NCBI GenBank assembly: GCA_949128115.1
Contig: OX421968.1
Span: 434,001 to 498,000 of the forward strand
Direction of reading: 5' to 3'
DNA from: Anaspis maculata
Lineage: Eukaryota > Arthropoda > Insecta > Coleoptera > Scraptiidae
Length of the DNA stretch: 64,000 nucleotides
Part shown: positions 10,988-23,559 of the stretch, in pieces
Position numbering within the stretch: the stretch's first letter is position 1
How the letters are laid out: each line of letters begins with the position of its first letter
Position numbers and translations under genes: made by a program
Notes under the pieces: generated by a model
The model's database searches: none
The model's input: the letters and a program-made list of their open reading frames with translations, nothing else
What the model was told of the DNA's origin: nothing

Positions 10988-13900
10988 ACTTTTTGGATAA
11001 CAATTGTGTTTTTTCTTCTATATTTGTGTTCGTTCGTCAGATGTTGCGTTTGGAACAAGTAGCTGCCAACATCAAAAGTGGTGACCGATCGTTTCCAAAG
11101 TCACGTGGGTTGAAGCCTGAAGTCACGTGGGTTGAAGCCTGGAGTCACGTGGGTTCAAACCTAAACTTTTTGGATAACAATTGTGTCTTTTTTCCTATAT
11201 TTGTGTTTGTTCGTCAGATGTTGCGTTTGGAAAGAGTAGCTGCCAACTTCAAAAGTGGTTACCGATCGTTTTCAAAGTCACGTGGGTTGAAGCCTGAAGT
11301 CACGTGGGTTGGAGCCTGAGGTCACGTGGGTTGAAGCAAAAGTCACGTGGGTTAAAACCTGAACTTTTTGGATACCAATTGTGTCTTTTCTTCTATATTT
11401 GTGTTCGTTCGTCAGATGTTGCGTTTGGAAAGAGTAGCTGCCAACTTCAAAAGTGGTTACCGATCGTTTTCAAAGTCACGTGGGTTGAAGCCTGAAGTCA
11501 CGTGGGTTGAAGCCTGAGGTCACGTGGGTTGAAGCCAAAAGTCACGTGGGTTAAAACCTGATTCTTTTGGATACCAATTGTGTCTTTTCTTCTATATTTG
11601 TGTTCGTTCGTCAGATGTTGCGTTTGGAAAGAGTAGCTGCCAACTTCAAAAGTGGTGACCGAACGTTTTGAAAGTCACGTGGGTTGGAGCCTGAGGTCAC
11701 GTGGATTGAAGCCTGAAGTCACGTGGGTTGAAGCCAAAAGTCACGTGGGTTGAAACCTGAACTTTTTGGATAACAATTGTGTCTTTTCTTCTATCTTTGT
11801 GTTCGTTCGTCAGATGTTGCGTTTGAAACAAGTAGCTGCCAACATCAAAAGTGGTGACCGATCGTTTTGAAAGTCACGTGGGTGAAAGCCTGAAGTCACG
11901 TGGGTTGGAGCCTGGAGTCACGTGGGTTCAAGCCTGAACTCTTTGGATAACAATTGTGTCTTTTTTTTCTATATTTGTGTTCGTTCGTCAGATGTTGCGT
12001 TTGGAAAGAGTAGCTGCCAACTTCGAAAAGTGGTTACCGATCGTTTTCAAAGTCACGTGGGTTGAAGCCTGAAGTCACGTGGGTTGAAGCCTGAAGTCAC
12101 GTGGGTTGAAGCCTTAAGTCACGTGGGTTGAAATCTGAACTTTTTGGATGACAATTGTGTTTTTTCTTCTATATTTGTGTTCGTTCGTCAGATGTTGCGT
12201 TTGGAACAAGTAGCTGCCAACATCAAAAGTGGTGACCAATCGTTTCCAAAGTCACGTGGGTTGAAGCCTGAAGTCACGTGGGTTGAAGCCTGGAGTCACG
12301 TGGGTTCAAACCTGAACTTTTTGGATAACAATTGTATCTTTTTTCCTATATTTGTGTTCGTTCGTCAGATGTTGCGTTTGGGAAGAATAGCTGCCAACTT
12401 CAAAAGTGGTTACCGATCGTTTTCAAAGTCACGTGGGTTGAAGCCTGAAGTCACGTGGGTTGAAGCCAAAAGTCACGTGGGTTAAAACCTGAACTTTTTG
12501 GATACCAATTGTGTTTTTTCTTCTATATTTGTGTTCGTTCGTCTGATGTTGCGTTTGGAACAAGTAGCTGCCAACTCCAAAAGTGGTGAACGAACGTTTT
12601 AAGTCACGTAGGTTGAAGCCTGAGGTCACGTGGATTGAAGCCTGAAGTCACGTGGGTTGAAGCCAAAAGTCACGTATGTTGAAACCTGAACTTTTTGGAT
12701 AACAATTGAGTCTTTTCTTCTATATTTGTGTTCGTTCGTCAGATGTTGCGTTTGGAACAAGAACCTGCCAACATCAAAAGTGGTGACCGATCGTTTTGAA
12801 AGTCACGTGGGTGAAAGCCTGAAGTCACGTGGGTTGAAGCCTGATGTCACGTGGGTTGAAGCCTGAAGTCACGTGGGTTGAAGCCTGAAGTCACGTGGGT
12901 TGGAGCCTAAAGTCACGTGGGTTAAAACCTGAACTTTTTGGATAACAATTGTTTTTTCTTCCATATTTGTGTTCGTTCGTCAGATGTTGCGTTTGGAAAG
13001 AGTAGCTGCCAACTTCAAAAGTGGTTACCGATCGTTTTCAAAGTCACGTGGGTTGAAGCCTGAAGTCACGTGGGTTGGAGCCTGAGGTCACGTGGGTTGA
13101 AGCCAAAAGTCACGTGGGTTAAAACCTGAACTTTTTGGATACCAATTGTGTCTTTTCTTCTATATTTGTGTTCGTTCGTCAGATGTTGCGTTTGGAAAGA
13201 GTAGCTGCCAACTTTAAAAGTGATTACCGATCGTTTTCAAAGTCACGTGGGTGGACGCCTGAAGTCACGTGGGTTGAAGCCTGAAGTCACGTGGGTTGAA
13301 GCCAAAAGTCACGTGGGTTGGAACCTGAACTTTTTGGATAACAATTGTGTCTTTTCTTCTATATTTGTGTTCGTTCGTCAGATGTTGCGTTTGGAAAGAG
13401 TAGCTGCCAACTTTAAAAGTGGTGACCGATCGTTTTCAAAGTCACGTTGGTGAAAGCCTGAAGTCACGTGGGTTGGAGCCTGGAGTCACGTGGGTTGGAA
13501 CGTGAACTTTTTGGATAACAATTGTGTCTTTTCTTCTATTTTTGTGTTCGTTCGTCAGATGTTGCGTTTGGAACAAGTAGCTGCCAACTCCAAAAGTGGT
13601 GAACGAACGTTTTAAGTCACGTAGGTTGAAGCCTGAGGTCACGTGGATTGAAGCCTGAAGTCACGTGGGCTGAAGCCAAAAGTCACGTATGTTGAAACCT
13701 GAACTTTTTGATAACAATTGAGTCTTTTCTTCTATATTTGTGTTCGTTCGTCAGATGTTGCGTTTGGAACAAGTAGCTGCCAACATCAAAAGTGGTGACC
13801 GATCGTTTTGAAAGTCACGTGGGTGAAAGCCTGAAGTCACGTGGGTTGGAGCCTGGAGTCACGTGGGTTCAAACCTGAACTTTTTGGATAACAATTGTGT

Positions 13901-14520
13901 CTTTTTTTCTATATTTGTGTTTGTTCGTCAGATGTTGCGTTTGGAAAGAGTAGCTGCCATTTTCAAAAGTGGTTACCGATCGTTTTCAAAGTCACGTGGG
14001 TTGAAGCCTGAAGTCACGTGGGTTAAAGCCAAAAGTCACGTGGGTTGAAACCTGAACTTTTTGGATAACAATTGTGTCTTTTCTTCTATATTTGTGTTCG
14101 TTCGACAGATGTTGCGTTTGGAAAGAGTAGCTGCCAACTTCAAAAGTGGTGACCGATCGTTTCCAAAGTCACGTGGGTTGAAGCCTGAAGTCACGTGGGT
14201 TGAAGCCTGGAGTCACGTGGGTTCAAACCTAAACTTTTTGGATAACAATTGTGTCTTTTTTTCTATATTTGTGTTCGTTTGTCAGATGTTGCGTTTGGAA
14301 AGAGTAGCTGCCAACTTCAAAAGTGGTTACCGATCGTTTTCAAATTCACGTGGGTTGAAGCCTGAAGTCACGTGGGTTGAAGCCAAAAGTCACGTGGGTT
14401 AAAACCTGAACTTTTTGGATACCAATTGTGTTTTTTCTTCTATATTTGTGTTCGTTCGTCTGATGTTGCGTTTGGAACAAGTAGCTGCCAACATCAAAAG
14501 TGGTGACCGATCGTTTTCAA

Positions 14521-14674
14521 AGTCACGTGGGTTGAAGCCTGAAGTCACGTGGGTTGAAGCCTGATGTCACGTGGGTTGAAGCCTGAAGTCACGTGGGTTG
14601 AAGCCTGAAGTCACGTGGGTTGAAGCCTGAAGTCACGTGGGTTGAAGCCTAAAGTCACGTGGGTTGAAACCTGA
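14521..14674 (+). repeat. Seven-copy tract of the 22-bp E-box box (longest class seen)
   Basis: Seven consecutive 22-bp boxes start at 14521, 14543, 14565, 14587, 14609, 14631 and 14653, total 154 bp. The third box begins TGTCACG instead of AGTCACG, the sixth ends in CCTAA-type sequence, and the last carries GAAACCTGA, which leads into the next core. The enclosing monomer, measured TTGGAT to TTGGAT from 14415 to 14680, is 265 bp = 111 + 7x22. The same seven-box pattern, with TGT at box three, is also seen at 10834-10987 and 25324-25477, so it is an inherited variant rather than a one-off expansion. Confidence 0.95.
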
Positions 14675-15625
14675 ACTTTTTGGATAACAATTGTGTTTTT
14701 TTTCTATATTTGTGTTCGTTCGTCAGATGTTGCGTTTGGAACAAGTAGCTGCCAACATCAAAAGTGGTGACCGATCGTTTCCAAAGTCACGTGGGTTGAA
14801 GCCTGGAGTCACGTGGGGGATGAAGCCTGGAGTCACGTGGGTTCAAACCTAAACTTTTTGGATAACAATTGTGTCTTTTTTCCTATATTTGTGTTCGTTC
14901 GTCAGATGTTGCGTTTGGAAAGAGTAGCTGCCAACTTCAAAAGTGGTTACCGATCGTTTTCAAAGTCACGTGAGTTGAAGCCTGAAGTCACGTGGGTTGA
15001 AGCCAAAAGTCACGTGGGTTAGAACCTGAACTTTTTGGATACCAATTGTGTCTTTTCTTCTATATTTGTGTTCGTTCGTCAGATGTTGCGTTTGGAAAGA
15101 GTAGCTGCCAACTTCAAAAGTGGTTACCGATCGTTTTCAAATTCACGTGGGTTGAAGCCTGAAGTCACGTGGGTTGAAGCCAAAAGTCACGTGGGTTAAA
15201 ACCTGAACTTTTTGGATACCAATTGTGTTTTTTCTTCTATATTTGTGTTCGTTCGTCTGATGTTGCGTTTGGAACAAGTAGCTGCCAACATCAAAAGTGG
15301 TGACCGATCGTTTTCAAAGTCACGTGGGTTGAAGCCTGAAGTCACGTGGGTTGAAGCCTGATGTCACGTGGGTTGAAGCCTGAAGTCACGTGGGTTGAAG
15401 CCTGAAGTCACGTGGGTCGAAGCCTGAAGTCACGTGGGTTGAAGCCTAAAGTCACGTGGGTTGAAACCTGAACTTTTTGGATAACAATTGTGTTTTTTCT
15501 TCTATATTTGTGTTCGTTCGTCAGATGTTGCGTTTGGAACAAGTAGCTGCCAACATCAAAAGTGGTGACCGATCGTTTCCAAAGTCACGTGGGTTGAAGC
15601 CTGAAGTCACGTGGGTTGAAGCCTG

Positions 15626-18600
15626 GAGTCACGTGGGTTCAAACCTAAACTTTTTGGATAACAATTGTGTCTTTTTTCCTATATTTGTGTTCGTTCGTCA
15701 GATGTTGCGTTTGGAAAGAGTAGCTGCCAACTTCAAAAGTGGTTACCGATCGTTTTCAAAGTCACGTGGGTTGAAGCCTGAAGTCACGTGGGTTGGAGCC
15801 TGAGGTCACGTGGGTTGAAGCCAAAAGTCACGTGGGTTAAAACCTGAACTTTTTGGATACCAATTGTGTCTTTTCTTCTATATTTGTGTTCGTTCGTCAG
15901 ATGTTGCGTTTGGAAAGAGTAGCTGCCAACTTCAAAAGTGGTTACCGATCGTTTTCAAAGTCACGTGGGTTGAAGCCTGAAGTCACGTGGGTTGAAGCCT
16001 GAGGTCACGTGGGTTGAAGCCAAAAGTCACGTGGGTTAAAACCTGATTCTTTTGGATACCAATTGTGTCTTTTCTTCTATATTTGTGTTCGTTCGTCAGA
16101 TGTTGCGTTTGGAAAGAGTAGCTGCCAACTTCAAAAGTGGTGACCGAACGTTTTGAAAGTCTCGTGGGTTGGAGCCTGAGGTCACGTGGATTGAAGCCTG
16201 AAGTCACGTGGGTTGAAGCCAAAAGTCACGTGGGTTGAAACCTGAACTTTTTGGATAACAATTGTGTCTTTTCTTCTATCTTTGTGTTCGTTCGTCAGAT
16301 GTTGCGTTTGAAACAAGTAGCTGCCAACATCAAAAGTGGTGACCGATCGTTTTGAAAGTCACGTGGGTGAAAGCCTGAAGTCACGTGGGTTGGAGCCTGG
16401 AGTCACGTGGGTTCAAGCCTGAACTTTTTGGATAACAATTGTGTCTTTTTTTTCTATATTTGTGTTCGTTCGTCAGATGTTGCGTTTGGAAAGAGTGGCT
16501 GCCAACTTCAAAAGTGGTTACCGATCGTTTTCAAAGTCACGTGGGTTGAAGCCTGAAGTCACGTGGGTTGAAGCCTGAAGTCACGTGGGTTGAAGCCTCA
16601 AGTCACGTGGGTTGAAATCTGAACTTTTTGGATGACAATTGTGTTTTTTCTTCTATATTTGTGTTCGTTCGTCAGATGTTGCGTTTGGAACAAGTAGCTG
16701 CCAACATCAAAAGTGGTGACCAATCGTTTCCAATGTCACGTGGGTTGAAGCCTGAAGTCACGTGGGTTGAAGCCTGGAGTCACGTGGGTTCAAACCTGAA
16801 CTTTTTGGATAACAATTGTATCTTTTTTCCTATATTTGTGTTCGTTCGTCAGATGTTGCGTTTGGGAAGAATAGCTGCCAACTTCAAAAGTGGTTACCGA
16901 TCGTTTTCAAAGTCACGTGGGTTGAAGCCTGAAGTCACGTGGGTTGAAGCCAAAAGTCACGTGGGTTAAAACCTGAACTTTTTGGATACCAATTGTGTTT
17001 TTTCTTCTATATTTGTGTTCGTTCGTCTGATGTTGCGTTTGGAACAAGTAGCTGCCAACTCCAAAAGTGGTGAACGAACGTTTTAAGTCACGTAGGTTGA
17101 AGCCTGAGGTCACGTGGATTGAAGCCTGAAGTCACGTGGGTTGAAGCCAAAAGTCACGTGGGTTCAAACCTAAACTTTTTGGATAACAATTGTGTCTTTT
17201 TTCCTATATTTGTGTTCGTTCGTCAGATGTTGCGTTTGGAAAGAGTAGCTGCCAACTTCAAAAGTGGTTACCGATCGTTTTCAAAGTCACGTGGGTTGAA
17301 GCCTGAAGTCACGGGGGTTGGAGCCTGAGGTCACGTGGGTTGAAGCCAAAAGTCACGTGGGTTAAAACCTGAACTTTTTGGATACCAATTGTGTCTTTTC
17401 TTCTATATTTGTGTTCGTTCGTCAGATGTTGCGTTTGGAAAGAGTAGCTGCCAACTTCAAAAGTGGTTACCGATCGTTTTCAAAGTCACGTGGGTTGAAG
17501 CCTGAAGTCACGTGGGTTGAAGCCTGAGGTCACGTGGGTTGAAGCCAAAAGTCACGTGGGTTAAAACCTGATTCTTTTGGATACCAATTGTGTCTTTTCT
17601 TCTATATTTGTGTTCGTTCGTCAGATGTTGCGTTTGGAAAGAGTAGCTGCCAACTTCAAAAGTGGTGACCGAACGTTTTGAAAGTCTCGTGGGTTGGAGC
17701 CTGAGGTCACGTGGATTGAAGCCTGAAGTCACGTGGGTTGAAGCCAAAAGTCACGTGGGTTGAAACCTGAACTTTTTGGATAACAATTGTGTCTTTTCTT
17801 CTATCTTTGTGTTCGTTCGTCAGATGTTGCGTTTGAAACAAGTAGCTGCCAACATCAAAAGTGGTGACCGATCGTTTTGAAAGTCACGTGGGTGAAAGCC
17901 TGAAGTCACGTGGGTTGGAGCCTGGAGTCACGTGGGTTCAAGCCTGAACTTTTTGGATAACAATTTCGTCTTTTTTTTCTATATTTGTGTTCGTTCGTCA
18001 GATGTTGCGTTTGGAAAGAGTAGCTGCCAACTTCAAAAGTGGTTACCGATCGTTTTCAAAGTCACGTGGGTTGAAGCCTGAAGTCACGTGGGTTGAAGCC
18101 TGAAGTCACGTGGGTTGAAGCCTTAAGTCACGTGGGTTGAAATCTGAACTTTTTGGATGACAATTGTGTTTTTTCTTCTATATTTGTGTTCGTTCGTCAG
18201 ATGTTGCGTTTGGAACAAGTAGCTGCCAACATCAAAAGTGGTGACCAATCGTTTCCAAAGTCACGTGGGTTGAAGCCTGAAGTCACGTGGGTTGAAGCCT
18301 GGAGTCACGTGGGTTCAAACCTGAACTTTTTGGATAACAATTGTATCTTTTTTCCTATATTTGTGTTCGTTCGTCAGATGTTGCGTTTGGGAAGAATAGC
18401 TGCCAACTTCAAAAGTGGTTACCGATCGTTTTCAAAGTCACGTGGGTTGAAGCCTGAAGTCACGTGGGTTGAAGCCAAAAGTCACGTGGGTTGAAACCTG
18501 AACTTTTTGGATACCAATTGTGTTTTTTCTTCTATATTTGTGTTCGTTCGTCTGATGTTGCGTTTGGAACAAGTAGCTGCCAACTCCAAAAGTGGTGAAC

Positions 18601-18675
18601 GAACGTTTCAAGTCACGTAGGTTGAAGCCTGAGGTCACGTGGATTGAAGCCTGAAGTCACGTGGGTTGAAGCCAA
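15626..18675 (+). repeat. 1,525-bp tandem duplication inside the satellite
   Basis: The segment at about 15626-17150 is followed directly by a near-identical copy at about 17151-18675 (constant offset 1,525 bp). Shared diagnostics are GAAAGTCTCGTGGG, TTCTATCTTTGTG with GTTTGAAACAAG, GTGACCAATCG, GTATCTTTTTTCC and GGGAAGAATAGC. Differences between copies are few, for example ACGGGGGTTGG at about 17309 and CAATTTCGTC near 17963 in the second copy. The junction near 17150 joins an AAAAGTCACG box to GGGTTCAAACC. Confidence 0.85.
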
Positions 18676-21600
18676 AAGTCACGTATGTTGAAACCTGAAC
18701 TTTTTGGATAACAATTGAGTCTTTTCTTCTATATTTGTGTTCGTTCGTCAGATGTTGCGTTTGGAACAAGTAGCTGCCAACATCAAAAGTGGTGACCGAT
18801 CGTTTTGAAAGTCACGTGGGTGAAAGCCCGAAGTCACGTGGGTTGAAGCCTGATGTCACGTGGGTTGAAGCCTGAAGTCACGTGGGTTGAAGCCTGAAGT
18901 CACGTGGGTTGGAGCCTAAAGTCACGTGGGTTAAAACCTGAACTTTTTGGATAACAATTGTGTTTTTTCTTCCATATTTGTGTTCGTTCGTCAGATGTTG
19001 CGTTTGGAAAGAGTAGCTGCCAACTTCAAAAGTGGTTACCGATCGTTTTCAAAGTCACGTGGGTTGAAGCCTGAAGTCACGTGGGTTGGAGCCTGAGGTC
19101 ACGTGGGTTGAAGCCAAAAGTCACGTGGGTTAAAACCTGAACTTTTTGGATACCAATTGTGTCTTTTCTTCTATATTTGTGTTCGTTCGTCAGATGTTGC
19201 AATTGGAAAGAGTAGCTGCCAACTTTAAAAGTGATTACCGATCGTTTTCAAAGTCACGTGGGTGGACGCCTGAAGTCACGTGGGTTGAAGCCTGAAGTCA
19301 CGTGGGTTGAAGCCAAAAGTCACGTGGGTTGGAACCTGAACTTTTTGGATAACAATTGTGTCTTTTCTTCTATATTTGTGTTCGTTCGTCAGATGTTGCG
19401 TTTGGAAAGAGTAGCTGTTAACTTTAAAAGTGGTGACCGATCGTTTTCAAAGTCACGTTGGTGAAAGCCTGAAGTCACGTGGGTTGGAGCCTGGAGTCAC
19501 GTGGGTTGGAACGTGAACTTTTTGGATAACAATTGTGTCTTTTCTTCTATTTTTGTGTTCGTTCGTCAGATGTTGCGTTTGGAACAAGTAGCTGCCAACT
19601 CCAAAAGTGGTGAACGAACGTTTTAAGTCACGTAGGTTGAAGCCTGAGGTCACGTGGATTGAAGCCTGAAGTCACGTGGGCGTAAGCCAAAAGTCACGTA
19701 TGTTGAAACCTGAACTTTTTGATAACAATTGAGTCTTTTCTTCTATATTTGTGTTCGTTCGTCAGATGTTGCGTTTGGAACAAGTAGCTGCCAACATCAA
19801 AAGTGGTGACCGATCGTTTTGAAAGTCACGTGGGTGAAAGCCTGAAGTCACGTGGGTTGGAGCCTGGAGTCACGTGGGTTCAAACCTGAACTTTTTGGAT
19901 AACAATTGTGTCTTTTTTTCTATATTTGTGTTTGTTCGTCAGATGTTGCGTTTGGAAAGAGTAGCTGCCATTTTCAAAAGTGGTTACCGATCGTTTTCAA
20001 AGTCACGTGGGTTGAAGCCTGAAGTCACGTGGGTTAAAGCCAAAAGTCACGTGGGTTGAAACCTGAACTTTTTGGATAACAATTGTGTCTTTTCTTCTAT
20101 ATTTGTGTTCGTTCGACAGATGTTGCGTTTGGAAAGAGTAGCTGCCAACTTCAAAAGTGGTGACCGATCGTTTCCAAAGTCACGTGGGTGGAAGCCTGAA
20201 GTCACGTGGGTTGAAGCCTGGAGTCACGTGGGTTCAAACCTAAACTTTTTGGATAACAATTGTGTCTTTTTTTCTATATTTGTGTTCGTTTGTCAGATGT
20301 TGCGTTTGGAAAGAGTAGCTGCCAACTTCAAAAGTGGTTACCGATCGTTTTCAAATTCACGTGGGTTGAAGCCTGAAGTCACGTGGGTTGAAGCCAAAAG
20401 TCACGTGGGTTAAAACCTGAACTTTTTGGATACCAATTGTGTTTTTTCTTCTATATTTGTGTTCGTTCGTCTGATGTTGCGTTTGGAACAAGTAGCTGCC
20501 AACATCAAAAGTGGTGACCGATCGTTTTCAAAGTCACGTGGGTTGAAGCCTGAAGTCACGTGGGTTGAAGCCTGATGTCACGTGGGTTGAAGCCTGAAGT
20601 CACGTGGGTTGAAGCCTGAAGTCACGTGGGTTGAAGCCTGAAGTAACGTGGGTTGAAGCCTAAAGTCACGTGGGTTGAAACCTGAACTTTTTGGATAACA
20701 ATTGTGTTTTTTCTTCTATATTTGTGTTCGTTCGTCAGATGTTGCGTTTGGAACAAGTAGCTGCCAACATCAAAAGTGGTGACCGATCGTTTCCAAAGTC
20801 ACGTGGGTTGAAGCCTGAAGTCACGTGGGTTGAAGCCTGGAGTCACGTGGGTTCAAACCTAAACTTTTTGGATAACAATTGTGTCTTTTTTCCTATATTT
20901 GTGTTCGTTCGTCAGATGTTGCGTTTGGAAAGAGTAGCTGCCAACTTCAAAAGTGGTTACCGATCGTTTTCAAAGTCACGTGAGTTGAAGCCTGAAGTCA
21001 CGTGGGTTGAAGCCAAAAGTCACGTGGGTTAGAACCTGAACTTTTTGGATACCAATTGTGTCTTTTCTTCTATATTTGTGTTCGTTCGTCAGATGTTGCG
21101 TTTGGAAAGAGTAGCTGCCAACTTCAAAAGTGGTTACCGATCGTTTTCAAAGTCACGTGAGTTGAGGCCTGAAGTCACGTGGGTTGAAGCCAAAAGTCAC
21201 GTGGGTTAAAACCTGAACTTTTTGGATACCAATTGTGTTTTTTCTTCTATATTTGTGTTCGTTCGTCTGATGTTGCGTTTGGAACAAGTAGCTGCCAACT
21301 TCAAAAGTGGTGACCGATCGTTTCCAAAGTCACGTGAGTTGAAGCCTGAAGTCACGTGGGTTGAAGCCAGGAGTCACGTGGGTTCAAACCTAAACTTCTT
21401 GGACAACAATTGTGTCTTTATTTCTATATTTGTGTTCGTTCGTCAGATGTTGCGTTTGGAAAGAGTAGCTGCCAACTTCAAAAGTGGTTACCGATCGTTT
21501 TCAAAGTCACGTGGGTTGAAGCCTGAAGTCACGTGGGTTGGAGCCTGAGGTCACGTGGGTTGAAGCCAAAAGTCACGTGGGTTAAAACCTGAACTTTTTG

Positions 21601-23559
21601 GATGCCAATTGTGTCTTTTCTCCTATATTTGTGTTCGTTCGTCAGATGTTGCGTTTGGAAAAAGTAGCTGCCAACTTTAAAAGTGGTTACCGATCGTTTT
21701 CAAAGTCACGTGGGTGGACGCCTGAAGTCACGTGGGTTGAAGCCTTAAGTCACGTGGGTTGAAGCCAAAAGTCACGTGGGTTGGAACCTGAACTTTTTGG
21801 ATAACAATTGGTCTTTTCTTCTATATTTGTGTTCGTTCGTCAGATGTTGCGTTTGGAAAGAGTAGCTGCCAACTTCAAAAGTGGTGACCGATCGTTTTCA
21901 AAGTCACGTGGGTGAAATCCTGAAGTCACGTGGGTTGGAGCCTGGAGTCACGTGGGTTGGAACGTGAACTTTTTGGATAACAATTGTGTCTTTTCTTCTA
22001 TTTTTGTGTTCGTTCGTCAGATGTTGCGTTTGGAACAAGTAGCTGCCAACTCCAAAAGTGGTGAACGAACGTTTTAAGTCACGTGGGTTGAAGCCTGAGG
22101 TCACGTGGATTGAAGCCTGAAGTCACGTGGGTTGAAGCCAAAAGTCACGTGGGTTGAAACCTGAACTTTTTGGATAACAATTGAGTCTTTTCTTCTATAT
22201 TTGTGTTCGTTCGTCAGATGTTGCGTTTGGAACAAGTAGCTGCCAACATCAAAAGTGGTGACCGATCGTTTTGAAAGTCACGTGGGTGAAAGCCTGAAGT
22301 CACGTGGGTTGGAGCCTGGAGTCACGTGGGTTGGAACGTGAACTTTTTGGATAACAATTGTGTCTTTTCTTCTATTTTTGTGTTCGTTCGTCAGATGTTG
22401 CGTTTGGAACAAGTAGCTGCCAACTCCAAAAGTGGTGAACGAACGTTTTAAGTCACGTGGGTTGAAGCCTGAAGTCACGTGGGTTGAAGCCAAAAGTCAC
22501 GTGGGTTGAAACCTGAACTTTTTGGATAACAATTGTGTCTTTTCTTCTATATTCGTGTTCGTTCGACAGATGTTGCGTTTGGAAAGAGTAGCTGCCAACT
22601 TCAAAAGTGGTTACCGATCGTTTTCAAAGTCACGTGGGTTGAAGCCTGAAGTCACGTGGGTTAAAGCCAAAAGTCACGTGGGTTGAAACCTGAACTTTTT
22701 GGATAACAATTGTGTCTTTTCTTTTATATTTGTGTTCGTTCGACAGATGTTGCGTTTGGAAAGAGTAGCTGCCAACTTCAAAAGTGGTGACCGATCGTTT
22801 CCAAAGTCACGTGGGTTGAAGCCTAAAGTCACGTGGGTTGAAGCCTGGAGTTACGTGGGTTCTAACCTAAACTTTTTGGATAACAATTGTGTCTTTTTTT
22901 CTATATTTGTGTTCGTTTGTCAGATGTTGCGTTTGGAAAAAGTAGCTGCCAACTTCAAAAGTGGTGACCGATCGTTTCCAAAGTCACGTGGGTTGAAGCC
23001 TGAAGTCACGTGGGTTGAAGCCTGAGGTCACGTGGGTTGAAGCCAAAAGTCACGTGGGTTAAAACCTGATCTTTTTGGATACCAATTGTGTTTTTTCTTC
23101 TATATTTGTGTTCGTTCGTCTGATGTTGCGTTTGGAACAAGTAGCTGCCAACATCAAAAGTGGTGACCGATCGTTTTCAAAGTCACGTGGGTTGAAGCCT
23201 GAAGTCACGTGAGTTGAAGCCTGAAGTCACGTGGGTTGAAGCCTGAAGTCACGTAGGATGAAGCCTAAAGTCACGTGGGTTCAAACCTAAACTTTTTGGA
23301 TAACAATTGTGTCTTTTTTTCTATATTTGTGTTCGTTCGTAAGATGTTGCGTTTGGAAAGAGTAGCTGCCAACTTTAAAAGTGGTTACCGATCGTTTTCA
23401 AAGTCACGTGGGTTGAAGCCTGAAGTTACGTGGGTTGGAGCCTGAGGTCACGTGGGTTGAAGCCAGAAGTCACGTGGGTTAAAACCTGAACTTTTTGGAT
23501 ACCAATTGTGTCTTTTCTTCTATATTTGTGTTCGTTCGTCAGATGTTGCGTTTGGAAAG

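Larger units (their letters stand above)
12000..20711 (+). repeat. Pair of related ~2.7-kb blocks at ~6.01-kb offset
   Basis: Sequence at about 12.0-14.7 kb matches about 18.0-20.7 kb, at an offset of 6,009 bp before about 12.9 kb and 6,011 bp after. The 2-bp step is consistent with the small GTG loss at about 12952 (CAATTGTTTTTTC) and nearby changes. Shared rare variants include GTATCTTTTTTCC, GGGAAGAATAGC, GTCACGTTGGTG and GTGATTACCG. Private differences such as GTTGCAATTGG at about 19199 and GCTGTTAAC at about 19416 date to after the duplication. Outer limits are approximate. Confidence 0.8.
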
